NCBI RefSeq assembly: GCF_000237925.1
Contig: NC_031502.1
Coordinates: 23,605,794 to 23,669,793, forward strand
DNA from: Schistosoma mansoni
Taxonomy: Eukaryota; Platyhelminthes; Trematoda; Strigeidida; Schistosomatidae
Direction of reading: 5' to 3'
Length of the DNA: 64,000 nucleotides
Under the pieces are notes generated by a model. It searched no databases and was not told where the DNA came from. It was given only the letters and a program-made list of their open reading frames with translations. The translations under genes and the position numbers were made by a program. Below are positions 22,881 through 33,619 of this stretch, piece after piece. Position 1 is the stretch's first letter, and every line of letters starts with the position of its first letter.

Positions 22881-25692
22881 AGAACAACGGCAAAAGTGAC
22901 ATCTAGAAAAAACGTCTTTCAAGACTTAGTAGGTGATAGGCATTGAACACGAAAAACAGATGTTTGTATATTACTGTACCTAACAACAATAAAAAACCAA
23001 ACTTCAGTAGATGCAAAATACTTTTCACCTTTGTATACAAATAGTAGTAAAAATATACTTAACGAGGAAATGAAATACCAATGACCTTTTTGTATCTGCA
23101 CTCAAAAAGTGCAGATGATAAATTTCTCTAGATAAAAGTGATACTGTTGGAGATTACTTTAACTGAAATAAATTCAATTAAAGCAAAAACAGTAGTCTTG
23201 ATGCGTAATTAAACGGCGAATACTATAAAATATACTTGGTGGAAAAATACCACTGTCCTTTTTAGATAGCGCGGGGTTTGTTTTAAAGTATTCTTAAAGT
23301 ACTTAAGAGTGTTTTTGTAAGTACAGTTCATTTCTTATTTTAGTGATGCGAGTTTGAAAAGCTGTTCAAGTCACAATAGCCTCCTTAAAACTAATAATAA
23401 TCCGATCACATTTGGGGGTTCTCAAAAATTCCTCGAACTTTGGAGTAAACTACTATATTTATCACGAATTTGATGAAAAACCCATCATTTACCCTAAGTT
23501 TCCCAAAATAGGGAGATTGGGGTCCTCTATAAATAGCGCGCATCTGACAAAAAAACACTTTAGAGTTGGGTCATCATTGTTTTACATGCTAGCATGGCAT
23601 ACTTAGTGTGCGTATGCTATAAAAATAATCAACTACAGAAGTCCTATTACCTTATGTACTTAAACAGGTCTAAAAATTGTTCTAGCTGGTCGATCATCGC
23701 GATAACATAATATCATTGAAGATTACGATGACATCGCTTTCGTTACTTGAAGGATGGATGTTACCAGACATAGTGTGGCTGGACTCAAATCAAATCTAAA
23801 ATTGTCTTGATTTAACCGCTTCTTCAAAACCTCATGGACTGTCTGGGTAACGCACCAATCGTTTTACGACAGTTTGACCTTCAAGAGCTCAGTGACTTCC
23901 ATCAGTGGACGATATCACTGAAGCGTTGCCCGGTTCAACTTTACATTCGGTCATCTGAGGTTGGTGGTTTCGCATGATGTTGCAAGTTGTTAAATAACGT
24001 CTACGCTATTGGCATTCACTGTTACCCTATTGTTTGTCTCTGCTCCCAGTTAAAAAATTTTTCTGACTACCATCGACCTATGGGTCGAACGTTGCAACGT
24101 TCATCCTTAATTAAGTTTCGCGTGGTCTGACTTTTAGAGCTTTATTCTAGTGTGCACTATTACTTCTATCTGCTCTTTAACTTACTGTAAGCTCAAGTCG
24201 ACGTTTTGTGCTGTCATTCTGAAATAATTACATAAGAGCCCCCAAATGCTTTTTTGTCTCCCTTTTCATATTAGTAACCGAATTTGGTAAACACAGGTAA
24301 GGTAGATACAGGTTATTCTGAATAAGATAGGTTATGTTGAGGCCATCAACGCATCAAGCATTAACCTTCTATGAGAAACCAAGTTTCTAAGTCCAACATC
24401 AAGTCCGTAAGTTAGCTTAGTGACTCACTTCATGTCAAACGTACTAATAGTGTGACATATGATACAGTGGCTCGGATTGTTTCAAAATAAACTAGTCACA
24501 AGTCTGCTAAGACATTCAAGTTTTGAAAACCCTTTACTTTGGTTACTTCAAAGTAACCTGTTAGTATGTGATGAATATACATGTTCCTAACAGTCCTCAC
24601 TCATTTGAGGTCAAAAACTTGGTACCCTTCGACAAGTTTTCATTCAGCTGTGTATCCCCTAACAAATCATTTTAGAGTCAGTTATTTTCTTAACCGTCTT
24701 TTTACTGGTCGATGGTCTTGTTGTCTTTCTTGTTTGTGTCAGTAATATGATATTCTGATTCATATTCAAGAAATTTGGTGTATCCACTGGCCTCAATCTA
24801 AAGGTGGGGGTTGGAAATAAAGATCTACAAAGAAATTACATGGTGTATCATAATCCTGGTTGAATAAAAAACATTTGTTAAGTAGAGTTAAGTTGAAAGA
24901 CGCCTAAATAAAAGCATTGAGTCTGTAAGCCGATTAACGTGCAGTTAGATCCGGTTAATAGTTCAGTAATATCTCTTAGAAATCAGTGTGCTGCCATATA
25001 CGAGTTCAGCAACCGCAACGCGTACCAGGAAGACAAGTAGAGGTACATCTGCCTATTGTGATATGGCATCGGAGTGGGGTACTTGAGGTTGTCGACATAG
25101 CTGTTTTACTATACTATCAACTTGTAGGCTGTAGGTATTTGTTTAAAATGTCAGCTAGGATTTCTTCTAAAATACAAAATATTTCATCTAAAATATAGTT
25201 CGTGGTCAATCCTGTTTGTTGATGGGCCGTCGAAGTTGCCAATCTATCTCTCAAAAAGGTACAATCTCAGGTCTTAGCAGTGACATCACTGATAAGAGCC
25301 GATTCGGACTATTATTTAAGACGGTCTATATACGTAATAAGGCATATCCAATAGATTCTTACAGAGAGACCACTGTATCAAGGTGAGCATGGTTCAGACA
25401 AGTATAGGGATTGATAAAACAGTTTGCCGAGTGCCTATCCTCAAACTAGGGAGTAAAGACGTCTCGTCACGCAAAAGTTAAGAATATTTCATATGTGATA
25501 CTCAATTCAAAAAGCCCTAATGTACTACTGATTATCAGTAACTATACATCTGTTGAGACGGTTTAATTTATTACTCTCAGGTAGTTTTTTCCAAGTTTAT
25601 AAATTGTCTTAGTAGGTTATTTTGACTTGATCACCGTGTTTGACATCTTATACCACTCACTATTAACCAGTTCCGACTTGACAATAACAATA
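22881..25692. other. Intergenic stretch, no gene recognised
   Basis: AT-rich on the left; from 23700 it has the mixed composition of decayed repeats. No exon is convincing; the frame at 24986-25198 (70 codons) ends in a short repeat of ISSKI and looks fortuitous. A small palindrome, GGTTACTTCAAAGTAACC, lies near 24539. Confidence 0.4.
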
Positions 25693-28070
25693 AAATTCAG
25701 TCGACGAGAGCGTTATTTCTATTAGTAGGTCTATGATGAAGTTAAACAAAAATGGAGATAGTGGACAGCCTTGTCAGACACCACTTGTGGTTGTAAAATC
25801 AGATGACAGTTCGACATAGGCTCTCACTCGACTGGTAGTGTTCGAGTAAAGAACCTTCGCACGGTTTATGTAATTCTGAGATACACCTTTCAATGACAGA
25901 CACTACCACAGAGCCTCTCGGTCTACAGAGTCAAATGCTGCTTTTATGTCTGTGTTCTAGCACCTGACGGATGGTGAATATGTGGTCTGAAGTCAACCTA
26001 GTTTTCTCTTATTTGCAGTTCACGAGTCTCGGTTAGGGGTACGATAGCTATTGAGGCTAGTACTTTAGACAATATATTAGTCAAACTAATCCACCTAAGG
26101 TCGTCGCAGGATAATTTTGATCCTTTTTTATACATTAGGATGATCAATGATTGCGACCAGTCAGATAAGATTGTATCCAGTTCCCAGATTTCGGCTAAAA
26201 TATTAGTCAACTTTATCGCTAAAACTGAACCATTAGGCTTAAAGACCTCTAGAGTCAATCCATATGGACCAGCTGCTTTTCTCGTTTCAGACTAGTTATA
26301 GCCTTTCGAACTTCAACTAGAGTTGGGGGACCTACTTCAGTGTTCCATTCAGACTGTTTGGGTATGGTGGGTAACTGTGGAGTAACTGAAGGTCAGCTAA
26401 ACTGTTCTCTAAAGTGCTTCGCCCATCGTTCTAAACGTCTGAGCTGAGAGCAAATAAGATTGTCGTCTTTTTCCGAGATTGTCTTACACTTGACTTCTTA
26501 ATTCCGGTTTCTTTTATCAGTCTGAAGAGTTGTTTAGTGTTGCCTACAGCCGCTGTCTTTTCCATCTCTTTCGCTTTCGTTGCCCACCACTGCTCACGAT
26601 CGTTCCTTAGACTTTTGGTTAACCTAGATCTGATTTACTTCCGCTCTTCATCGTGTTGAGAGCCTGATGGGATGAGTTTACAAAAATCCATCAGTGCAAT
26701 AGACTTAGTAGAAATCCATTGGTTTTTTGTAATCCTTTGGTTCTAATCACTAATAGATGTTACTGCTGTTTTCACGGCTGTTCGTATATCTTTCCAAGGA
26801 ACATCTGTGTCAGCCTCGTTTTCAGAACTGCTTAAATGTGAACTCAGTTGCTCCTGGAACTTACGTTTGGCTTTCTTGTCCCTCAGTTCAGTTCTAATGG
26901 GTCCTCTTAGTGTAGTTTTTCTGCGTCCAGTGAGGCACAAGCAAATGCGTGCTTGTGTTAAAGCATGATCAAAGTCTAAACGTGTATTCCCGAATGAGCG
27001 ACAGTCTTCTATCGATTTTATTTATTTATTTAAACACATGAATATTGGTACAAAGGGGCACCAGATATATATGCGCCGCACAAATCTCATTTGATTTGTG
27101 TGAGGACTGTGATACTGCCCAAGTGCCCAAATTGAAGCAGATGGTTTTGTTAGGGGGCCACACTCGGAGCCTTTGGCCTAAAGGTCTGATCCACAAGGCA
27201 GTGGTGCATCGTGAGGAGATGCAGTCCCATGGTAGCCGGTGACCAACAATTGGTTCATACACCATTTGTTCCCTCAGGATACTGGAGCCCATGTGCACCA
27301 TTGGTTTGGAATCAGGGTTTTCCAACTCACCTATGCGGACTTTTCGTGTCCACCAACCCGGTTAAAGCGCCAGACATTCTCTTTTCATCTTCTTAATTTC
27401 GTAAACATTACCCCCGTCACGAGAAGGCAGTGAGTAGGACTTCCCTGGCAGAGGCTATATACGCGTGGTCATGTGAGAGCATTTCAAGAAGGAGAGCGGA
27501 CTCTCCCCACTCTCGGCCGTACCAGGGTATTTAGGGGCGTCTTCTATCGAGCCTCTTCAACGATGACTGATGGCAATATGGTCTATTTGAGTCCATCGTT
27601 GGCTTGGTGCAGGTGGTCGCCATGTCTTTCCTTATGCTTAAAATTAGTGTTTGCTAAAAGTAAACGATTGTCTAAACATAGTTGCGCCAGACGATCACCA
27701 TTATCTGTTCGCTGAGTTAGGATACTAAAATACCCACCTAAATGCCTTTCGCTTTGGTCTAAGCTACCTACTTGTAGATTAAAGTTACCTGCTACGAGTA
27801 GTATGTCTGAGGGTCTAGCTTTTTGAATAAGTTCAGAGAGCTTTCTACAAAAGTCATCTTTCACTTCGTCCGGGCTGTAGTCAGTTGGAGTGTAGGCAGT
27901 ACCGACAAAAAGGCGACGACGTGTGTCCCTATCCTTCCGAGTTCTTACGGAGCCGTTTAGCCAAACAGAACATAGGTGAATGTTAACAAGCATCCATTTT
28001 AAAAGTGATTGTTCTGCCCTCATACTTAGTGCTATTACCTACACCCGTCAGTTCACGAGGGCTAGCCATC
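25693..28070 (-). mobile_element. RTE-like LINE (family A), inverted 5' half
   Basis: Minus-strand reading from 28060 to 25693 gives the endonuclease (VIALSMRAEQSLL, GTAYTPTDYSPDEV, TDNGDRLAQLCLDN), then after the inserted SINE-like unit at 27016-27538 the linker, then RT (KPNGSVLAIKLTNILAEIW, DWSQSLIILMYKKGSK, ISLTNILSKVLA) and the B' block (QGCPLSPFLFNFII) near 25700-25780. The match stops at 25693. The missing 3' part is found in the opposite orientation at 28384-29403. Many stops and frame changes. Confidence 0.8.
27016..27538 (-). mobile_element. SINE-like element, full copy (523 bp), with 12-bp TSD
   Basis: Flanked by GTCTTCTATCGA at 27004-27015 and 27539-27550. On the minus strand it starts GCCCCTAAATACCCTGG and ends in an AAAT-type tail. 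The copy at 62963-63488 has the same start and end, so this is a defined unit and not a random truncation. It carries a short hairpin near its 5' end and a frame of about 100 codons conserved between copies (ENPDSKPMVHMGS, GHRLPW, RPLGQRLRVW). No RNA polymerase III boxes were recognised. Confidence 0.75.
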
Positions 28071-28084
28071 AGGTCATCAGACAA

Positions 28085-28372
28085 ACGGAGGGTGTATCTC
28101 TGGGTGACATAGCTCAGGATCGATCACAATGGCATACGTGTATACACTCTCTGTCTTCCCTTAAACTATGAGAATAAAATTGCTTCATATCTTTCTTTCT
28201 TCCTGTACTATATCCTTACAAACAATCTTTCTTTCATACATTACTACCATTAAATTAACTACTTCTATGAATTCGGTATTCATCTTGTTGTGCTAATGAA
28301 GTATGGCGACTTGGACCGATGCATATATGTGCCTGGTCCTACGTCGTAGTTGACCGACTGGCTAACTAGTAT
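28085..28372 (+). mobile_element. Family A LINE 3' end, separate truncated copy
   Basis: About 290 bp repeat the tail also seen at 740-960 and 29100-29400 (AACATGGCTCAGAATCG-like start, ATGAATTCGGTATTCATC, GCCTGGTCCTACG, GACCGACTGGC). It lies at the junction of the two opposed halves of the larger family A copy. Confidence 0.65.
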
Positions 28373-28383
28373 GTAATACACGT

Positions 28384-29403
28384 TTGCACAAATTGCATAA
28401 GAGTGCGACTATCATCGATAAATTAATTCTAAATGTCCTCAGTCACGGTAAATACAAGATATTACTTCAGCATTGGTTTGCATCATCACCTGAACTAGTA
28501 ATGGCGAGTAGAGTCTTCAAACTCATCGACCGCTCCACTTATCTTGGTAGTATCATCACTACCGATGGTTTGGTGTCTAAAGAAATCTCGGCACGGATTC
28601 AAAAGGCTGGATTGGCTTTTACAAGTTTGTGTCGTTTACGGTGTAGGCGAGATACCCATCTTCCAACCAAAGGGCAAGTTTACTGCAGAAGTTCTCTTCG
28701 TTATACTTTATGGATGTGAAACATAGTCATTCAGAGTGGAGGACATTCATACGTTACTGGTATTCGATCATAGGTGTCTGCGAAGCATTGCTCGTGTATT
28801 TTTGAACCACGGAGTAAGCAATACTTGGATTCGGAATGGAGTACTCGGTAAAGATGGGAAGTCGATTAATAAGATAGTAAGTCTTCATCAACTGAGGTGG
28901 TTGGGACATGTGTTACGTGTGCCCAACCACCGCCTACATCTACAGGTTATGTCCTCGGGTGCAGGAGTAGGCTGGAAGAAAGCTAGAGGTGGCCAAACTA
29001 AAACATGGCATCAGTCTATGAAGTCATTGACAATGGGACTTAGCCATCTTAATAAGTACGGAGTACCTTGTTGGGGTCTGTGTGACTATCATAACCAATG
29101 GTCGGAGACTTTGAATAACATGGCTCAAAATCGTTTGCAACGACGCAGATGCATTCATTCTTTATTCTTCCTCAAATCCTGAGATTCTAAATTGCTTATA
29201 AATCTCCTTGTGTTCTTATTTCACTAATTTATATTTTCTTTTCGAGTCGTATCTTCGATGGCTTATCTTTCCTATTACCACTGTTACTGTTACTACATCT
29301 ACCATTCTAGGATTTGGCCGGACAACATCCCTCTTTTAATGGGGTATGGCAACGTGAACTGATGTACATACGTACAGCTTCTACGTTGTGACTGACTGAC
29401 TCA
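28384..29403 (+). mobile_element. RTE-like LINE (family A), 3' half
   Basis: Reads from the RT thumb (GKYKILLQHW, STYLGSIITTDGLVSKEISA) through VLFVILYGCET and the C-terminal block (FDHRCLRSIARV, LHQLRWLGHVLRVP, ARGGQTKTWHQSMKSL, NNMAQNRLQRRRCIHSL, codons of 28736-29182), then a 3' UTR ending in TGACTGACTGACTCAC at about 29403. One frame change lies near 28720. It begins a few dozen codons after the point where the inverted half at 25693 stops. Confidence 0.8.
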
Positions 29404-29577
29404 CCCACGGCAATCCAATAAACTACGTCCTGAAATTTTTATTTCTGAGTTTTGTAAATTAATGTGTTCTGTTCACTTTGCTTCAGTTAGTTTTCTTGTC
29501 TAACGCTTGATATAACTTTACCATTAATTTTTTAGGACACAAAAGCAGTACTACAATTATAGTCAGAAGTTTAAATT

Positions 29578-29990
29578 ATGGCGAAACATCATCCAGACCT
29601 TATTTTCTGCAGGAAACAACCAGGTGTTGGTAAGGCTGTTGAATTCCTTTACTATCCTTAACAAAGCTATTGGTCGTCTGTGTGAAAAGTGTGATGGGAA
29701 GTGCGTTATTTGTGATTCTTATGTTCGCCCGTGTACTCTTGTTCGCATATGTGACGAGTGTAATTACGGATCATATCAAGGACGTTGTGTTATATGTGGT
29801 GGCCCAGGTGTTTCAGACGCTTATTACTGTCGACAGTGCACGTGTTTGGAAAAGGACGTAAGTGTTTCTCGATTCTCTTTAATTAGCAATTTTTATTTAG
29901 AGAGATGGGTGTCCTAAAATTGTCAATTTAGGAAGTGCAAAAACTGATCTGTTTTATGAACGTAAGAAATATGGATTTAAAAAACGCTGA
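29578..29990 (+). CDS. PHF5A: PHD finger-like domain-containing protein 5A (SF3b subunit)
   Basis: PHF5A is a small zinc protein of the SF3b part of the U2 snRNP, next to SF3B1 at the branch-site pocket. Exons are 29578-29629, 29667-29857 and 29901-29990; introns are 37 nt (GTAAGG...AAG, phase 1) and 43 nt (GTAAGT...TAG, phase 0). The spliced frame is 110 codons, the human length, and starts [16 protein letters not shown]. All CxxC knuckles are present ([36 protein letters not shown]), and the C-terminus is [16 protein letters not shown]. By eye only about six residues differ from human, around [10 protein letters not shown] and GSAKTD. Reading through intron 1 gives an in-frame stop. It looks intact and functional. 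Confidence 0.97.
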
Positions 29991-32900
29991 TCTGTTCCAA
30001 AAAATACATCTTTTGTAAATGTTTTTCACTACACATACTATCAGTAAAGCTTTTTCTAATGCTCTCTTTCCATGTGTTACTTTATAGTGATATGATTATC
30101 ATTATTAACTTAATTGTATTCATAGTATGCACATTTTTGATATATGTACAACTTAACTTTTCGAAGTAGAAAGGATACTGTGGGGGTTCTCATTGATAGT
30201 TGGCAACCTCTCAAATTTTTTAAAGAATGTGACCTCTAGAACATTATTTAACTGGAATTTAAGTAGAAATAACACGTCAGTAACTTAATCCAAAGTTGGT
30301 TGTTACAAGTGTTAGGAAGTTCCAAGGAACTTTACTGGTTTCAGATTATTTTCCATTTCTCAACCAATTAAGTGATGACTCTCAGACCCTAAATACAGTT
30401 TCTAACGTTAAATGAACCCAGTCGTAATGGGTGAAATTCAGGCAGTTTGATAGTTCATTATCACTGTGGATCTTCGTTGCTTATGAAAATTAAATCGTTT
30501 CACGCCAGGTAGTAAAAGAGCCCAGGTGACGTAGTTCCTAAATTATTATAATCCATTCTCTAACTTTAGTCACCAAGAGCATTTTTAAAACTGGTGACTT
30601 ACTATAATAGATGGCGTCGAAAATAATGATTGGGAATCTCAGACGAGGGATTTCACAAAACGTTCCAGAGACTTATTTGTTATATCCGTTAGTAGAGACG
30701 CAAATAGTCCAACTAGGCAATTATTTTGTCTCCCAGCTTATCCGTTGTAATAACACGGTAAGTCTGGTGTTAATGCGACGTTATATGGGGTAAGTATTCC
30801 ACCAAATTCACATTAAGACCTGGCAGGAATGTGTATCAGTCCCAGCTGGCTCGATGCACATTGCCGCAGTGGAGGAAGAAATCCATTGAACAGGGAGCTT
30901 AGGAGGTAAAATAATATCAAGTCCAATATGTTATGGGCTCAATTTTTCTGTGTTATGGTGAATACATTTCTGATTAAGAGAATGATTCAAACCCTGATCA
31001 ACCAGTGATGTACAGTGATACTATAACAACTTGCGACATCGAATTCTTGACAGAAGTCTTACAATGAACTGATATAAAAAGACAACAGAACAATCAATAA
31101 AGCAGGGTTTTCTGGTTAAATGATATGTTTTCGCACAAAATATGAAACGTAATTAGTAGTCGTTTGGAACAGGAGGGGTTGGAATACATGAGTTTTGTGT
31201 CACAAGCCAATGATTTACTTAATCATAGCAAAAGATACCTTGATCAGTAAAGTTTTAGAGCCCCAATAATCGTCGTACCAGTTTAATTGGTACCACTTGC
31301 CTAACCATAGCATGACTGACTCGGTCATTACACTATCTGGGACCAGTGGTTCAAAGGTGCTTTTGAACAAATTCTGCGAATACACCATTCTTTCTTATGA
31401 ACGTCGGTTTATAGTCGTAGAGCAGTGCAAATCGGACTTCTGCCTAGCACTCATGCTCTTTGATAAGCACACATTATCTGCGCTACAGGTGGAGCAAGCT
31501 TGTAGAAGTCAACTCTGTTATCTCTTGAGAAAACTGCATTGACAAGTAATTTGACGGATTCAAGTTACCAGTGTGACAATACCTTACAATATTTATGAAC
31601 TGGTTATCTAAACTAATTTAATCACCTGAGAAATTCTCCAGATTAAGTTTGGGAACACATCACCTGAATGATATTCAGTGAAAGTAGATTCGACCATCCA
31701 AAGTATCGGTTAAGATTTGTGAGTCATATCTAAAATGAGTCTTGAGAAATCATACCGGATTAGGCATGCGTCAGTATTAAGTAGTGAATAGTAAGAGGTG
31801 GCAGTTCGAGACATCGGACGGTAAATTTGTACAAGTATTAAGCAAGCATATTTTCCGGATCTATCTTGGGACTTATCAATCTATAGGAGATGCTTGACTG
31901 CTATCACATTCCTTTGATGGAGTTAAAATATCCGGACTCAATAGTTGTGGAATTGTACTGATCGCGGCCATACTGGTCTTAGTATTCTGAGTAGACCGAC
32001 ACATAGTTTCAACATAGATGCGGTGGTTCATCTTAACGTTCCTTATTACACTTGTTAATTAGGGATACGGGACTAAAAGACTACTTCCTCTTACCATAGT
32101 CTGAAGACCTAGTACGCTTAATTCACAATGTCAACACCGTTATCTCTAAAGTTTACATTCATTTGGAGAATTGTCCTTCGGGTATATATCCACAGTCTAA
32201 GCAGATAAGTTGTCAATTTCACTAAACTGCAGCTATGTCAGATTGGTATCTTGTGGATCTAATTATCATAAAGGAAAACAACCTATTGTTTATTTGACCA
32301 ATACAATTAGGAATCATGAGTTATTAAGTGGCTGTATCTACTAAGCACGATAATACTAGTGTTCTGAAGGCAAGTCTGATCACAATTTCGTTTTGATCAA
32401 GTGACTGAAAGTCATAACATATTGGTGGGTTTTACAGTTTCACCTTAGCATAAAATAGGAGGTTGCATTGGCACTTGTTAGGCAGTTGCAGATATAGCTC
32501 AATATCACTGTCGTTCCGTACTCCTTAAATACAAGACTAATGACTACGACTTTTCCCCAATTGTATTGGTCATATCCGTTAAGGCCTGAAAATATTCACT
32601 TGCCGTTAGAAGTACATTAAGAATTGGTTTCCAAGGTTACACTCTTCCAATCAAATTAGTGCGGTCCACTATGGCATGTTTCGCGACACCTGACATGAAA
32701 AGATGGCGTGTGAAGGAGTGATTGTGGATTATCCTTAAATTACAGGAATATTTAATCTATTCCCATTCCCCGAATTCACACACCACTAAGTTTAACAAAC
32801 ACAGGTACGGGGAATTGCAAAACTATTTGCTTTTTTGACCTCAGGTGGGAGCTTTTACTCGGTGATCCGATTTTGAAAACTGACAGCTTACAAAAACCAA

Positions 32901-33590
32901 ACATCTAAAAACAGCCTGATTGAGAGTTCAAGATCTGGTTAATGCTAACAAACTTTAAACTAATGGGATTTTACAAGTGATCACATAGTACGTTTGACCA
33001 GATAAACGCTCCTCAATCGTCTTACGAACTGTACGAACAGAGCTTCAATTGACTCATGATTTCAACTTTGAGGAAAACATTGCTTGACTACCAGGCCTTA
33101 CATGTAGAGAACCCTATTACTCAGTTCCAGACCTGTTTTGCCACAACAGTATTTCTCCAGCGACAAAAGGTTTTGCTTAACTCGTACTCTAGAGTAATCT
33201 TCACTAGGTCGAAGCAGGTTCACTAACATTTGCATCGCATAAAATATCTCTAGTATAAGCAGAACATCTACAAGCAAAGTATGGTGAGTAAATTTAACGG
33301 TTGTAATATTTTCGTAGTGACACATCCTAAGCGTACTTCAGATTCATCAAGAAAGTAAAACGCTCATAATTTTTATTTGGTTGAAATATTTAAAAAGTAG
33401 TTCACAATCGTGACTACACTGGAAGCAATTTAGAAAAGCACAAGGCTTTAAACATTTGGTTAAAGAAATAATAACTCGGAAAGTTATATCTACAGTTTGG
33501 ATTTGCATAATGATTAGTTATTATTTATTGATTTTTCAAGGCAAGACATGATAGATATACATGCACGTTTACTAAATCACTGAAAATTTG
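29991..33590. other. Intergenic stretch between PHF5A and CASC3
   Basis: The two genes converge here. No exon is convincing. Frames at 30611-30793, 31297-31542 (+) and 33098-33325 (-) have no recognised domain and sit in sequence with the look of old repeats. Confidence 0.4.
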
Positions 33591-33596
33591 TTTATT
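33591..33596 (-). promoter_or_regulatory. Polyadenylation signal of CASC3
   Basis: AATAAA on the minus strand, 23 bp after the stop codon of the last exon at 33620-33622. Confidence 0.6.
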
Positions 33597-33619
33597 AAAT
33601 TGACACAATTTGAGTCATG

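Noticed and set aside
24539-24557. Short palindrome as a regulatory site
   Set aside because: A single 18-bp palindrome in non-genic AT-rich DNA is expected by chance.
25680-29425. Target duplication CAATAACAATAAA / CAATCCAATAAA for the inverted LINE
   Set aside because: Similarity is imperfect and the right copy does not directly follow the tail, so I do not claim it.
31297-31542. 81-codon plus-strand frame with several Cys
   Set aside because: No domain match and no plausible splice partners; surrounding DNA looks like old repeat.
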